From JAMQKA01 sp031569985 (lineage in GTDB: Bacteria > Bacteroidota > Rhodothermia > Balneolales > Balneolaceae), in the NCBI RefSeq assembly GCF_031569985.1, contig NZ_JAMQKA010000029.1:9197-73196 (forward strand): DNA of 64,000 nt. Direction: 5' to 3'. This document shows, piece after piece, positions 9,498 to 18,154 of this stretch. Under the pieces are notes generated by a model. The model saw only the letters and a list, made by a program, of their open reading frames with translations, had not been told where the DNA came from and did not search any database. Within the stretch, counting starts at the first letter, position 1; each line of letters begins with the position of its first letter. The position numbers and the translations under genes are program-made.

Positions 9498-10808
9498 ATG
9501 GCACAACAAGTTGAAGAAAAACTACCATATAAAGTAAAGGATATCGGCCTGGCCGACTGGGGTCGCAAAGAGATCCGTCTGGCTGAAGCCGAGATGCCGG
9601 GATTGATGTCCCTGAGAGAGGAATACCGTGAAGAACAACCGTTGAAAGGCGCCCGAATTGCGGGATGCCTCCACATGACCGTTCAGACGGCTGTACTCAT
9701 CGAGACGCTAGTAGAACTCGGTGCTGAAGTGCAGTGGTCGTCTTGTAATATCTTTTCTACACAGGATGAAGCCGCCGCTGCAATTGCAGAAACCGGCGTA
9801 CCGGTCTATGCCTGGAAAGGGGAAACCGAGGAGGAGTACTGGTGGTGCATTGAACAGACCCTGTATTTTGAGGATGGAAAGCCGTTGAACATGATTTTGG
9901 ATGATGGTGGAGACCTGACTCAGGTGGTCCATGAAGAGCATCCGGAACTGCTCGATGAGATTCGTGGTATTTCCGAGGAAACAACCACCGGCGTAAACAG
10001 GCTTTACCAGATGGCCAAGAAGGGCGAACTTGGAGCTCCTGCCATCAATGTTAATGATTCGGTTACAAAGTCGAAATTTGATAACAAGTACGGCTGCCGC
10101 GAGTCTTGCGTAGATGCGATTCGTCGCGCCACTGACATCATGTTTGCCGGGAAAGTTGCCGTTGTAGCCGGATATGGAGATGTAGGAAAAGGCTCAGCCG
10201 CGTCGTTGCGTGGTGCCGGTGCTCGTGTTATCGTAACCGAAATCGATCCGATTTGTGCACTGCAGGCTGCCATGGAAGGCTATGAAGTGAAGAAGATGGA
10301 CGACGCCATCAAGGAAGCCGATATCGTGGTTACCGCAACCGGAAACAAAGATATTATCACCGAGCGTCATTTCAAGGCGATGAAGGACAAGGCGATTGTC
10401 GGCAATATCGGTCACTTTGACAACGAAATTGATGTGGCCTGGCTGAAAGCCAATGCCGAGCGCGATAACATCAAGCCGCAGGTCGACCTGTTTAAGCTGG
10501 AGGATGGCAAAGAAGTGATTCTGCTTTCCGAAGGCCGCCTGATGAACCTGGGGAATGCTACGGGACATCCTTCATTTGTGATGTCGAACAGCTTCACCAA
10601 CCAGACACTTGCTCAGATTGCGCTCTGGAATCGTCAGGATGATTTTGAGGTAGATGTGCATGTGCTGCCAAAAGATCTGGATGAGAAAGTAGCCCGTCTG
10701 CATCTGAAGAAAATCGGGGTTGATCTCGAAGAACTCTCCGATGAACAGGCGGAATACATCGGTGTGCCGAAAGAGGGTCCATACAAGCCGGACCACTACA
10801 GGTACTAA
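9498..10808 (+). CDS. ahcY: S-adenosylhomocysteinase
   Basis: 436 residues, typical of the bacterial enzyme. It hydrolyses S-adenosylhomocysteine to adenosine and homocysteine, relieving product inhibition of methyltransferases. Visible family blocks are SSCNIFSTQDEAAAA, NVNDSVTKSKFDNKYGCRES (substrate and catalytic Lys/Asp), the NAD-binding VAGYGDVGKGSA, and the C-terminal KPDHYRY that closes over NAD of the neighbouring subunit. The ATG at 9498 is preceded by an A-rich leader without a clear Shine-Dalgarno. I saw no S-adenosylhomocysteine riboswitch in the 123-bp leader. A strong terminator follows, so it is probably monocistronic. Confidence 0.97.
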   Translation: MAQQVEEKLPYKVKDIGLADWGRKEIRLAEAEMPGLMSLREEYREEQPLKGARIAGCLHMTVQTAVLIETLVELGAEVQWSSCNIFSTQDEAAAAIAETGVPVYAWKGETEEEYWWCIEQTLYFEDGKPLNMILDDGGDLTQVVHEEHPELLDEIRGISEETTTGVNRLYQMAKKGELGAPAINVNDSVTKSKFDNKYGCRESCVDAIRRATDIMFAGKVAVVAGYGDVGKGSAASLRGAGARVIVTEIDPICALQAAMEGYEVKKMDDAIKEADIVVTATGNKDIITERHFKAMKDKAIVGNIGHFDNEIDVAWLKANAERDNIKPQVDLFKLEDGKEVILLSEGRLMNLGNATGHPSFVMSNSFTNQTLAQIALWNRQDDFEVDVHVLPKDLDEKVARLHLKKIGVDLEELSDEQAEYIGVPKEGPYKPDHYRY

Positions 10809-10832
10809 TTCTTACGTTTTATTTAAGCAAAG

Positions 10833-10862
10833 GCCTCCGTCGTTTTGGACGGGGGCTTTTTT
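10833..10862 (+). terminator. Rho-independent terminator after ahcY
   Basis: GCCTCCGTC (10833-10841), a 6-nt loop and GACGGGGGC (10848-10856) pair with one G-U, followed by TTTTTT. It lies 25 bp after the ahcY stop. Confidence 0.9.
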
Positions 10863-10954
10863 ATTGCCTGAGTTAGACTAGAATTGGAATTTTAGATTCG
10901 TATTTTGGGCTGCACTTCAGAAAATAATTGAAAATAAACTGTAGAAAACTGAGT

Positions 10955-11290
10955 ATGGCTACGAAAAAGAAGGATATCAACATTACGGTTGAACTTGATG
11001 ACCAGGACATCCCGGAGCGTATTGTGTGGGATGCCAGTGACATGGGCGGTTCAGATGCTGCAACCTGCAGGGCGATGTTCCTTTCTATGTGGGAACCTGA
11101 AAATAAAGATACGCTGAAGCTGGATCTTTGGACGCGTGATATGACGATAGACGAGATGAAGATCTTTTTCCACCAAACACTTGTCACGATGGCCGATACG
11201 TTGACACAGGCCACCAAAGAGGAACAGATGGCGGAAGATATGCGAGATTTCTGTTCCTATTTTGCTGAGAAGATGGAGATAATAGAGTGA
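10955..11290 (+). CDS. gldC: GldC-family protein
   Basis: 111 residues from the ATG at 10955. An upstream in-frame start at 10928 would add nine residues with no family counterpart. The sequence matches the GldC pattern: an N-terminal strand with VELDDQDIPERI, the central MWEPENKDTLKLDLWT, the highly conserved DEMKIFFHQTL, and a C-terminal DFCSYFAEKM. GldC is a small cytoplasmic protein first tied to gliding in Flavobacterium but widespread in non-gliding Bacteroidota, and its biochemical role is unknown. It follows ahcY after a terminator and has no other gld gene beside it; the Gld-type exporter starts 6 kb downstream. Confidence 0.9.
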   Translation: MATKKKDINITVELDDQDIPERIVWDASDMGGSDAATCRAMFLSMWEPENKDTLKLDLWTRDMTIDEMKIFFHQTLVTMADTLTQATKEEQMAEDMRDFCSYFAEKMEIIE

Positions 11291-11398
11291 GATATTTTTA
11301 CTGATGAGCTCTCTATGAAACTGGTCGCTTATTTTCTAGGGGATGCGTTCATTTTTTCAATGAGGAAAAAACGAACCAAAAAAAACTCACCGGCTGAG

Positions 11399-11524
11399 TA
11401 AAATATCGCTGCGTTCACTTCACCTCCGCTAAAATCATTGAACTCGATCCGTAACACACGCAGATCTCAGACAACAATGATTTCTTTACGCTCCGGTTGC
11501 GCTCTCTTTCCCAGCGAAATTTAC
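11399..11524. repeat. Imperfect long inverted repeat in a 569-bp gene-free gap
   Basis: The left arm (11399-11440, starting TAAAATATCGCTG and ending AATCATTG) is repeated inverted at 11475-11524 (CAATGATTTC to CAGCGAAATTTA). The arm ends match well and the middles diverge. The rest of the gap 11291-11859 has no credible gene; a minus-strand frame at 11597-11839 has no family resemblance. The arrangement is like a decayed miniature element. Confidence 0.4.
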
Positions 11525-11859
11525 ATTAGGCCGGAGGGGGCAATTGAGAATTAGGAAGGTTCTGGCTATTTCTCCAGATCCAATAACTTGGAAGTATTAT
11601 AGCAATAGATGAAAACCCGAAGAATTTCTGTTTGACGAGGTGCTGGCAGGGAATTCAACCAGCGTTACCGTCGGCATCAGCTCCCGAGGAGTTATCCCGA
11701 AAGTCTTAGGGAGGGTTTTTGGTCCAGCTCTGCTGGTTCCGAACCCCCTCGGAATTGGGCCAAGCCAAAATGAATACCTAGATAAAGGAACTGGCTCCCA
11801 ATAGTTTGTGATTATAATTAGGGCGAAGCTCCAATCCATGTAATCCGCGTTCTATTCCC

Positions 11860-13122
11860 TTACTTTCGATAAAGAATGGAGCCAAAAGAGACAGCACTTT
11901 CCCGCTCAGTTTCATCCCAGAGGTCGTAGGTTAGCTGCTCCCCTTTTACATCCGGAATGGCATTCAGGAAGGAATACAGGGGAGCGAAGCCACAAATCCG
12001 GTAGGGATCGTGCTGCTCTCTCATTAGGTTTAGCATTGATTCCCTATCACCTTTTTCAGAATAAGTCATGAACATCCGGTCAAAGCTTTTAACTTCGCTG
12101 AACATATTCGAAGCAGGCTCCGGATCCCCGAACTTTTTCCCGATATGTGCCAGGTCGCCGCTGATCAGGAAGAGCGTTTCATTGTCCTCCCCAAACTGCT
12201 CATTGAGATAGTTTCCAAACTTCTCAACTTGTCCTGCCAGATGACCATCTTCCATGTAGAGCAGTTCATCGAAACCGCGGACGAGCACCGGGACGATCTC
12301 GAAGTCATGATCCCACAGGTAGCTCAGGAACAGCAGATGTAACTCAATGCTGTGTTCAATGCGGTGGGCACGATCGCAGCCCGTTACTCCCAGCCCTTCA
12401 GCCTGCAATAGCTCATCGATAGCGGTTTTATCCGCCTTGATCGTACCGAGCGGCAGTTCAAAATTCTTGCGGGAAACAATAAACGGCTGATCCTGATACA
12501 GGTCCGGGTGCATGCCGGAGTAGTGAGAAGTCGCGAGTACGACCACCCGTTTCGGCTCCATTTCCCTTATTGCTGAGAACGCCTTTACATAGCTGTCGAG
12601 TCCCACACGCGGATCGATATGAGGGGCATAAAGCGCCTTGATGCCCTTGGAATCAGCATCGATATCCGTATTTTCGTGCTTGGTAAATGCATCATCCAGA
12701 AAGGTTCGCAGTTCATCAGGATTGGCGGGATAGGAATTGCCGGCCGTAATGGACGAGTGCACGGAGGATGACTCATACTCTTCTTCCACCTGATCTGCGT
12801 GTTGCTTAAAATGCGGCGTCAGCAGGAGACGATTTTTATCCAAAAACTGGATGTATTCCAGCAGCTGGTCTGCAGTGACACCTTCTCCCAAGTGTGGTTT
12901 AAGCTGCTCAATACTTTTTTGTCCATCGAGCAGTGACAGCAGGGGGCCCGCTTGCCGGTTAAGAGCAAAGTTGTCGGTGGCGTATCCCATCGAATCATGA
13001 AAATAAAGGTACGAATCCCCGTTGTTTTCTACGGGTATGATATCGAGTTCAGGTCTGATTCGGGGTAGCGGATCGGTCTTGGAATCGAATAGTTTACCGT
13101 TCTTACTCATGGTCGTTCGCAT
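11860..13122 (-). CDS. Memo-family (AmmeMemoRadiSam system protein B-like) protein with N-terminal extension
   Basis: 420 residues from 13122 (420 with MRTTM; an internal ATG at 13110 is the alternative). The C-terminal about 290 residues are the MEMO1/AmmeMemoRadiSam_B domain related to extradiol dioxygenases, with a metal-site-like APHIDPRVG near residue 165, TSHYSGM, and GDLAHIGKKFGDP. The N-terminal about 115 residues look like a PqqD-like or winged-helix module (LLSLLDGQKSIEQL). No AmmeMemoRadiSam partner (AMMECR1 or radical SAM protein) is in the window. Its start overlaps the end of nth, implying translational coupling. The substrate of bacterial Memo proteins is unsettled. Confidence 0.85.
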   Translation of the reverse strand: MRTTMSKNGKLFDSKTDPLPRIRPELDIIPVENNGDSYLYFHDSMGYATDNFALNRQAGPLLSLLDGQKSIEQLKPHLGEGVTADQLLEYIQFLDKNRLLLTPHFKQHADQVEEEYESSSVHSSITAGNSYPANPDELRTFLDDAFTKHENTDIDADSKGIKALYAPHIDPRVGLDSYVKAFSAIREMEPKRVVVLATSHYSGMHPDLYQDQPFIVSRKNFELPLGTIKADKTAIDELLQAEGLGVTGCDRAHRIEHSIELHLLFLSYLWDHDFEIVPVLVRGFDELLYMEDGHLAGQVEKFGNYLNEQFGEDNETLFLISGDLAHIGKKFGDPEPASNMFSEVKSFDRMFMTYSEKGDRESMLNLMREQHDPYRICGFAPLYSFLNAIPDVKGEQLTYDLWDETERESAVSFGSILYRK

Positions 13123-13834
13123 GTTCTCTCATTTTATGACATTCGCATTGTTTCCCATATTTCACACAAATGGGATGGTCGGGCGGTTCCGAAAGCCGGG
13201 CCTTGCAGGCTTCCCGCCCGTGGTGAATAAAAAGATGCGACAGGTTGGTCCAGTGCTCCCGTGGAAACAGGGCCATCAGGTCGCGCTCAATTTTTTTGGT
13301 GTTTTTTTCTTCTTTGGTCAGCCCAAACCGGTTGGAGAGTCGCCGTACATGCGTATCAACCACAACACCCACGTTCGTATCAAAAGCGTTGCCGAGCACG
13401 ACGTTGGCTGTTTTACGAGCCACTCCATACAGCTCCAGCAGGTCCTCCATATTTTGGGGCACTTCCCCGTCATGTTTTTCTGTGATAATCTGGGAAGATT
13501 GCTTGAGTGCCTTCGCTTTGTTTCTGTAAAATCCGGTGGAGCGCACAAGCTCTTCCAGCTCCTGGATCGGGGCTTCCGCCATCGCTTCCGGTGTGGGATA
13601 GGCCTCAAAAAGGTCGGGCGTCACTTTGTTGACGCGAACGTCGGTGCACTGGGCACTCAGGATGGTGGCAATCAACAGTTCGAACGGGTTTCGATGATCT
13701 AGTGCGCAGTGAGGGTTGGGATAATACTCATAGAGCTCATCCAGCAGCTCCCTGGCATATGCTTTTTCCTTGTCGCTCTTTTCAGGTAGCTTGGGCAATT
13801 TGTTTTTCTTCTTCGTTGTGTTGGATGATGCCAT
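13103..13834 (-). CDS. nth: Endonuclease III
   Basis: 243 residues: HhH-GPD DNA glycosylase/AP lyase that removes oxidised pyrimidines in base excision repair. The helix-hairpin-helix YGVARKTANVVLG carries the catalytic Lys, and VVDTHVRRLSNR the catalytic Asp. The C-terminal Fe-S loop is odd: the four cysteines are spaced C-X12-C-X6-C-X1-C (HHGREAC to CECHK), whereas the standard motif is C-X6-C-X2-C-X5-C. All four Cys are present and the reading frame is intact. The gene precedes the Memo-family gene, overlapping it by 20 nt. Confidence 0.95.
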   Translation of the reverse strand: MASSNTTKKKNKLPKLPEKSDKEKAYARELLDELYEYYPNPHCALDHRNPFELLIATILSAQCTDVRVNKVTPDLFEAYPTPEAMAEAPIQELEELVRSTGFYRNKAKALKQSSQIITEKHDGEVPQNMEDLLELYGVARKTANVVLGNAFDTNVGVVVDTHVRRLSNRFGLTKEEKNTKKIERDLMALFPREHWTNLSHLFIHHGREACKARLSEPPDHPICVKYGKQCECHKMREHANDHE

Positions 13835-13935
13835 GTGTATTTTGCTAAATACTTTGTATTACCGTTGATTATCTAGGCTACTTTAAAACAATTGCACAAA
13901 ATTATAAAGAGTGGGGAGATTTACAATATTGAATA

Positions 13936-14052
13936 ATGGATGTTTGGGAGTATTTGAAATCCCGAATGATGAGTAGCAGCGTATTATTTTTAATCGCTTA
14001 TGTGTACGCTATTGTATATTATATAATTATAAAGGGTAACGGTGGAGGTTAA
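13936..14052 (+). CDS. Possible 38-residue single-span membrane microprotein
   Basis: An ATG at 13936 opens 38 codons ending in TAA. Residues 16-32 form one hydrophobic segment (VLFLIAYVYAIVYYIII), preceded by KSRMM and followed by the polar KGNGGG. It lies 46 bp upstream of the lipoprotein gene at 14099 on the same strand and could be the first gene of that operon. No clear Shine-Dalgarno is present, and I recognise no family. Support is limited to the reading frame and hydrophobicity. Confidence 0.35.
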   Translation: MDVWEYLKSRMMSSSVLFLIAYVYAIVYYIIIKGNGGG

Positions 14053-14098
14053 AATAACCGCCTGGATAATAACTTACTTTCGAGGAAAGAGAGGGATA

Positions 14099-15634
14099 AT
14101 GGGGAGAGGGAGATTTAACGCATTAATCATTTTCTGTGTTGGAGTTGTTCTTCTATCGGGATGTATAATTATTTACAGGACCAATGCTATTGAAACAGAC
14201 ATTTCTTCAAAGAAAGTAAACAGTCCGGTTAAAGCCCATTTATACGATGGGCGAACGGCGCTATTCCGTTCCGGCGCAGAGTTTACTGACGAATATATTT
14301 CAGGGGATGGAATGCTATATTCCTTAACTCTCGAGAGCGAAGAGCCAATAAGTATGTTAGATCGAGAAGAGGTAGCCGCATATGAGGTATTTACTTCCGA
14401 TGTAGATGCTCCTGCCTCCATTTTTGTTTCTACTCTGGCGACAGCAGGAACATTTTTTGGAGTAGCAGCTCTGTCTGTGGCAATTTTTGGTTCCTGTCCC
14501 ACTATCTATTCACAAACAGATACGACGATGTATCTCGAATCTGAGTTGTTTTCCAACAGCATAGCACCTCTTTTTGAAAAGCGCGATGTGTCTGCAATTA
14601 TGGCTAAGCCCGATCCGAATGGTTCCCTGAAGCTGGAGGTTCGGAATGAGGCGCTGGAGACTCACTATATAAACCATCTTGAGTTACTTCAAGTTGTGCA
14701 TGATCGGGATGCGAGAGTAGTTCCAGCGGGTAATGGAAATGTTTTGACGATCAGCAACCTTATAGATCCGGTTTCTGCTATCGATATAAATGGGGAGGAT
14801 CATCGTACGGTTCTATTGGATGATGACAGCCTTGCATATTCCTCAGATATTACCGGGGATGTTGGATCTGAGGTTCAATGGGATCAAATTGAGCTGGTAT
14901 TTTCTCCAGAAGACAGTGATGCCGGGGCACTGTATCTTAATTTGCGTAACAGCCTGTTTACCACGGTTTTACTGTACGATTATCTGCTGGCCTCCCAGGG
15001 CGTTGAATCTCTCAATTGGGTTGGCAAAGAACTACAGACGGTAAGCGGGGCCGTCGCCCTTGGCGATTTTAATCACTCATTTATGGGGCTCCAAATTGAG
15101 CAAAGAGTGGATGGTATATATCACCAGGTGGGACGTATTGAAAATACTGGGCCGATCGCCTGGCGTGAACTTGCCGTTCCCATTTCAATGACGACTGGTG
15201 ATTCCGTTCATATAAGGCTGAAGTTCCTGGCTGATGTCTGGCGTATTGATGAGATAAAGCTCGCAACTCAAGTTGAGTTACCCGAAGTCAACTACCTGAA
15301 GCCAGCCGCCATTTTGGATTCAAAAGGAGCAGGACTACCCGGGAAGACTGACCTGTTGGCAAGCGCTGATGATAAATACCTGGTAACCTATCCCGGTGAG
15401 CGTTTCTATGTTTTATTTGATGTGGATGAGCGGAATGATAAAAAGGCTAGCTATCTGTTAGCAGGACAGGGATATTATATTGAGTGGATTAGAGAGGAAT
15501 GGATCGAGAAACACGAGATGGGCGAACCCGTGGTGTTTACAAGTGAGTTGGTCATGGAGGCACAGCAGCGATGGCGTGAAACGAAGGATGAGTTTGAACA
15601 AAAATTCTTTGACTCCAAGGTGGCAATACAATGA
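14099..15634 (+). CDS. Unrecognised lipoprotein with SCPxxYS-type motif
   Basis: 511 residues from the ATG at 14099, chosen because it has a GAGAGGG just upstream and places the lipobox LLSGC at Cys22; an upstream GTG at 14042 would add 19 residues before the signal. After the lipid anchor comes an about 95-residue segment, then a hydrophobic stretch (about 102-127) leading into FGSCPTIYS. That motif, followed by an acidic/aromatic block and SIAPLFEKRDV, resembles a recurring motif in uncharacterised Bacteroidota envelope proteins. The remaining about 350 residues look beta-rich. The stop overlaps the next start (ATGA), so it is translationally coupled to a second lipoprotein. Function unknown. 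Confidence 0.75.
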   Translation: MGRGRFNALIIFCVGVVLLSGCIIIYRTNAIETDISSKKVNSPVKAHLYDGRTALFRSGAEFTDEYISGDGMLYSLTLESEEPISMLDREEVAAYEVFTSDVDAPASIFVSTLATAGTFFGVAALSVAIFGSCPTIYSQTDTTMYLESELFSNSIAPLFEKRDVSAIMAKPDPNGSLKLEVRNEALETHYINHLELLQVVHDRDARVVPAGNGNVLTISNLIDPVSAIDINGEDHRTVLLDDDSLAYSSDITGDVGSEVQWDQIELVFSPEDSDAGALYLNLRNSLFTTVLLYDYLLASQGVESLNWVGKELQTVSGAVALGDFNHSFMGLQIEQRVDGIYHQVGRIENTGPIAWRELAVPISMTTGDSVHIRLKFLADVWRIDEIKLATQVELPEVNYLKPAAILDSKGAGLPGKTDLLASADDKYLVTYPGERFYVLFDVDERNDKKASYLLAGQGYYIEWIREEWIEKHEMGEPVVFTSELVMEAQQRWRETKDEFEQKFFDSKVAIQ

Positions 15635-16083
15635 AAACGTGCTGTTCACTTCTTTTATGTTTTTTGCTGTTGGCAGGTGTTCTTGGTTGCCGAACTCCTG
15701 ATAACATCAGTAAATTCTATGCGGCAAATAATCCCGGTGGAGACCAGCTGGAGGTTCGCCTTGCCGACAAAAGATTTTTCAAGGGGGAGTTTCTTAGTCT
15801 GAGTAGACTTATGACTGTGACTATGTTGATAGAGATGTCTAACCAAAGAATCAATCAAAGCACCAATTTCTCCCCGATAATTTCTGAGATTTCATTGGAC
15901 AAGGTTCAATCAATAAAGCTGGTCAATTCGGATGAGATGCTGGTCTCGGAGGGTGAAATGGTTAGTGCTGAGGAAAGAGAAAAGCTTAAGTATTACAGTC
16001 GCTATCCACAAGGAATTGATGCTACGCTGATGAATCGACTTTTAGAGGCGTATGGACAAGATTCATTGCTGGTAATTGATTAG
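15631..16083 (+). CDS. Unrecognised small lipoprotein
   Basis: 150 residues, starting within the stop of the previous gene (ATGA). The signal peptide is MKTCCSLLLCFLLLAGVLGC with the lipobox Cys20. The mature part holds a short beta-rich segment with RLADKRFFKGEFLSL and ISLDKVQSIKL, like the strand pattern of small SH3/LSm-like barrels; this is a visual resemblance only. It is the middle gene of a three-gene envelope operon. Confidence 0.7.
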   Translation: MKTCCSLLLCFLLLAGVLGCRTPDNISKFYAANNPGGDQLEVRLADKRFFKGEFLSLSRLMTVTMLIEMSNQRINQSTNFSPIISEISLDKVQSIKLVNSDEMLVSEGEMVSAEEREKLKYYSRYPQGIDATLMNRLLEAYGQDSLLVID

Positions 16084-16099
16084 AAATGAGGTGTCGGGG

Positions 16100-17014
16100 A
16101 TGAAGATTACTATTACTCTCAGTCTGCTGTTTTCATTGTCCCTGCCAATACATGCGCAATCAACAGGATTACATGCCAAAGATACAGCAGAATTACACAG
16201 TCCAGGTGAACCGGGTGATCAGTATGAGCAAATAGTTGAAAAAATCCGGGCTGCAACCGAGATTTACAAAGATCAAAAAAAGGCCCAGGCAGCAGGCTAT
16301 CGTAAATTTGGTCCGGATATGCCAAACATGGGTGTTCACTGGATCAATCCAGCCTTGGCTGTAAATAGAATATTTGATTGGGCAACACCTTCCACCCTGA
16401 CCTATTTAGAGGTGAACGGGGAGCCCAGGTTGACCGGCGTCGCTTATACATTTCCTGTTCAACCGGGGGAAGTACCTCCTGGACTTCCTTTGAAAGGGAT
16501 TGAATGGCACTTTCACTCAGGTGACCTTGAGAAAGAGGCGCATGGGCTGCATGATCATGAAATTCATCCACCTTACACAGAAAAAGCCCGGCTTGCAATG
16601 ATCCACGCCTGGGTATGGGCCGGCAATCCCCAGGGGTATTTTGTCGCAGATAACTGGGCACTATCATATCTTCGGTTGGGGATTACTCCTCCTGCAGATC
16701 CGGATCCCGGGGCCTCAAAAGTGCTTTTTTTGTTAGATGATGGCACTGATTACTTTTTACGGTTTATGGAGTTGGCATCAGAACGTAAGCTCCCCAACAA
16801 TGATAAAATCCAAAACATTTTACATCGGTATAGAGAGAAAGTGAAGGTATTAGCGACCAGAATGCAGGAACAGTTAGAGGTTACGGAAGGGGATCAGCAT
16901 GAGTTAAAAAGACTTTGGGGCGGTATGTGGAAAGAGATGGAACTAGTCGTTGGAGAAGATATCTGGCCTTTGATAAAGAAACATCTGGACCATCAAATGG
17001 TATTTAGTAGGTAG
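16100..17014 (+). CDS. Unrecognised secreted protein (His/Trp-rich conserved core)
   Basis: 304 residues from the ATG at 16100 (an upstream frame start at 16076 overlaps the previous gene and precedes no signal). Residues 1-20 form a signal peptide ending LPIHAQS, so it is probably periplasmic. The core has features that look conserved: FGPDMPNMGVHWINPAL, an EWHFHSGD block, HGLHDHEIHPP, and MIHAWVWAGNPQGYF, with several His and acidic residues that could bind metal. A coiled-coil-like helix closes the protein. It lies 16 bp after the small lipoprotein. I do not recognise a named family. Confidence 0.7.
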   Translation: MKITITLSLLFSLSLPIHAQSTGLHAKDTAELHSPGEPGDQYEQIVEKIRAATEIYKDQKKAQAAGYRKFGPDMPNMGVHWINPALAVNRIFDWATPSTLTYLEVNGEPRLTGVAYTFPVQPGEVPPGLPLKGIEWHFHSGDLEKEAHGLHDHEIHPPYTEKARLAMIHAWVWAGNPQGYFVADNWALSYLRLGITPPADPDPGASKVLFLLDDGTDYFLRFMELASERKLPNNDKIQNILHRYREKVKVLATRMQEQLEVTEGDQHELKRLWGGMWKEMELVVGEDIWPLIKKHLDHQMVFSR

Positions 17015-17154
17015 AGGATAACGAGCAAATATTGATACAATATTTTGATCAAAACGGGGTTAATGTATCGTTATATGCGATATTTCTATTTGCATAATTA
17101 GGGTGAATTTTTTTAAAATTTGCAACTCAAAATGTAAACTTTGAAACAGTTCAC

Positions 17155-18081
17155 ATGAGTATAACCGTTTCTAATCTGACGAAGAAATACGGTCCTCAAA
17201 AAGCTGTTGACGATATTTCTTTTAAGGTCAAAACGGGAGAAATCCTAGGCTTTTTGGGTCCAAACGGTGCGGGCAAAAGCACCACGATGAAAATCATCAC
17301 CTGTTTTATCAGTCCTACCGAAGGTGGTGTCAGCCTTAATGGTTACAATATCCACAACAATCCACGGGCGGTGCGCAGTCGCATCGGCTATCTGCCGGAG
17401 AATACGCCGCTGTACACCGATATGACGATTGTGGATTATCTCAAACTTTCGGCTCGGCTGCAGGAGATGCCGCAGTACCGCATTATGCCACGTATCCGTG
17501 AGATGATTGATGTATGCGGCCTGGGACCGGAAAAGCACAAATTCATTGGCGAGCTCTCCAAGGGTTATCGCCAGCGTGTGGGACTTGCACAGGCACTGAT
17601 CCACGATCCGGAGGTCCTTATCCTGGATGAGCCCACTACAGGACTCGATCCCAACCAGATTGCAGAAATCCGTTCGCTGATCAAGGAGATTGGCAAGGAA
17701 AAAACGGTGATGCTGAGTTCCCACATCCTCAAAGAGGTGGAGGCAACCTGCGACCGCATCCTCATTATCAATAAAGGAAAACTGGTGGCCGATGGGTCTA
17801 CCCAGGAGCTGCGTCAACGTGCAAAAGGAGCAAACCAGTTGTTGGTACAGATCCGTGGGGCCAATGGCGAAGTTGGGGAAGGATTGCTCAAGCTCTCGTC
17901 CGTTGCGGCCGTTAATAAAGCTGAAGATGGGGAAAACATGTGGCTTATCGATACCAAACCCGATCTCGACTCCCGCGAAGAGGTCTTTCGACTCTGCGTA
18001 GAAAACGACTGGATCCTAACCCAGATGACACCGAAAGAGTCAAGTCTTGAAGACATTTTCCGAGAATTAACAGAAGAATAA
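17155..18081 (+). CDS. gldA: ABC transporter ATP-binding subunit, GldA-type
   Basis: 308 residues. Walker A is GPNGAGKST, the signature is LSKGYRQRVGLAQAL, and Walker B is VLILDEPTTGLD, with the H-loop in MLSSHILKE. The C-terminal about 80 residues are the extension common to ABC-2 exporter ATPases. Followed by a membrane subunit, a GldG-like protein and a DUF4340 protein, it forms the Bacteroidota GldA/F/G-type exporter. In Flavobacterium this complex was linked to gliding, but homologues are common in non-gliding relatives and the exported substrate is unknown. Confidence 0.87.
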   Translation: MSITVSNLTKKYGPQKAVDDISFKVKTGEILGFLGPNGAGKSTTMKIITCFISPTEGGVSLNGYNIHNNPRAVRSRIGYLPENTPLYTDMTIVDYLKLSARLQEMPQYRIMPRIREMIDVCGLGPEKHKFIGELSKGYRQRVGLAQALIHDPEVLILDEPTTGLDPNQIAEIRSLIKEIGKEKTVMLSSHILKEVEATCDRILIINKGKLVADGSTQELRQRAKGANQLLVQIRGANGEVGEGLLKLSSVAAVNKAEDGENMWLIDTKPDLDSREEVFRLCVENDWILTQMTPKESSLEDIFRELTEE

Positions 18082-18085
18082 AAAT

Positions 18086-18150
18086 AGCGCTCAGCTATCA
18101 CCAAAAAGACATGTCTGCGCTGATAGCTGACGGCTAAAGCTGATAGCTAC
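18086..18150. repeat. Inverted repeat between gldA and gldF (AGCTATCA family)
   Basis: AGCGCTCAGCTATCA (18086-18100) is repeated inverted as TGATAGCTGACGGCT (18121-18135) with small mismatches, and a third partial copy AGCTGATAGCTAC follows at 18138-18150. It fills the 73-bp spacer between two operon genes and would fold as a hairpin in the mRNA. Confidence 0.6.
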
Positions 18151-18154
18151 AACT

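Noticed and set aside
11597..11839. 80-codon minus-strand frame
   Set aside because: Proline/serine-rich translation without any recognisable pattern; the region looks like decayed repeat.
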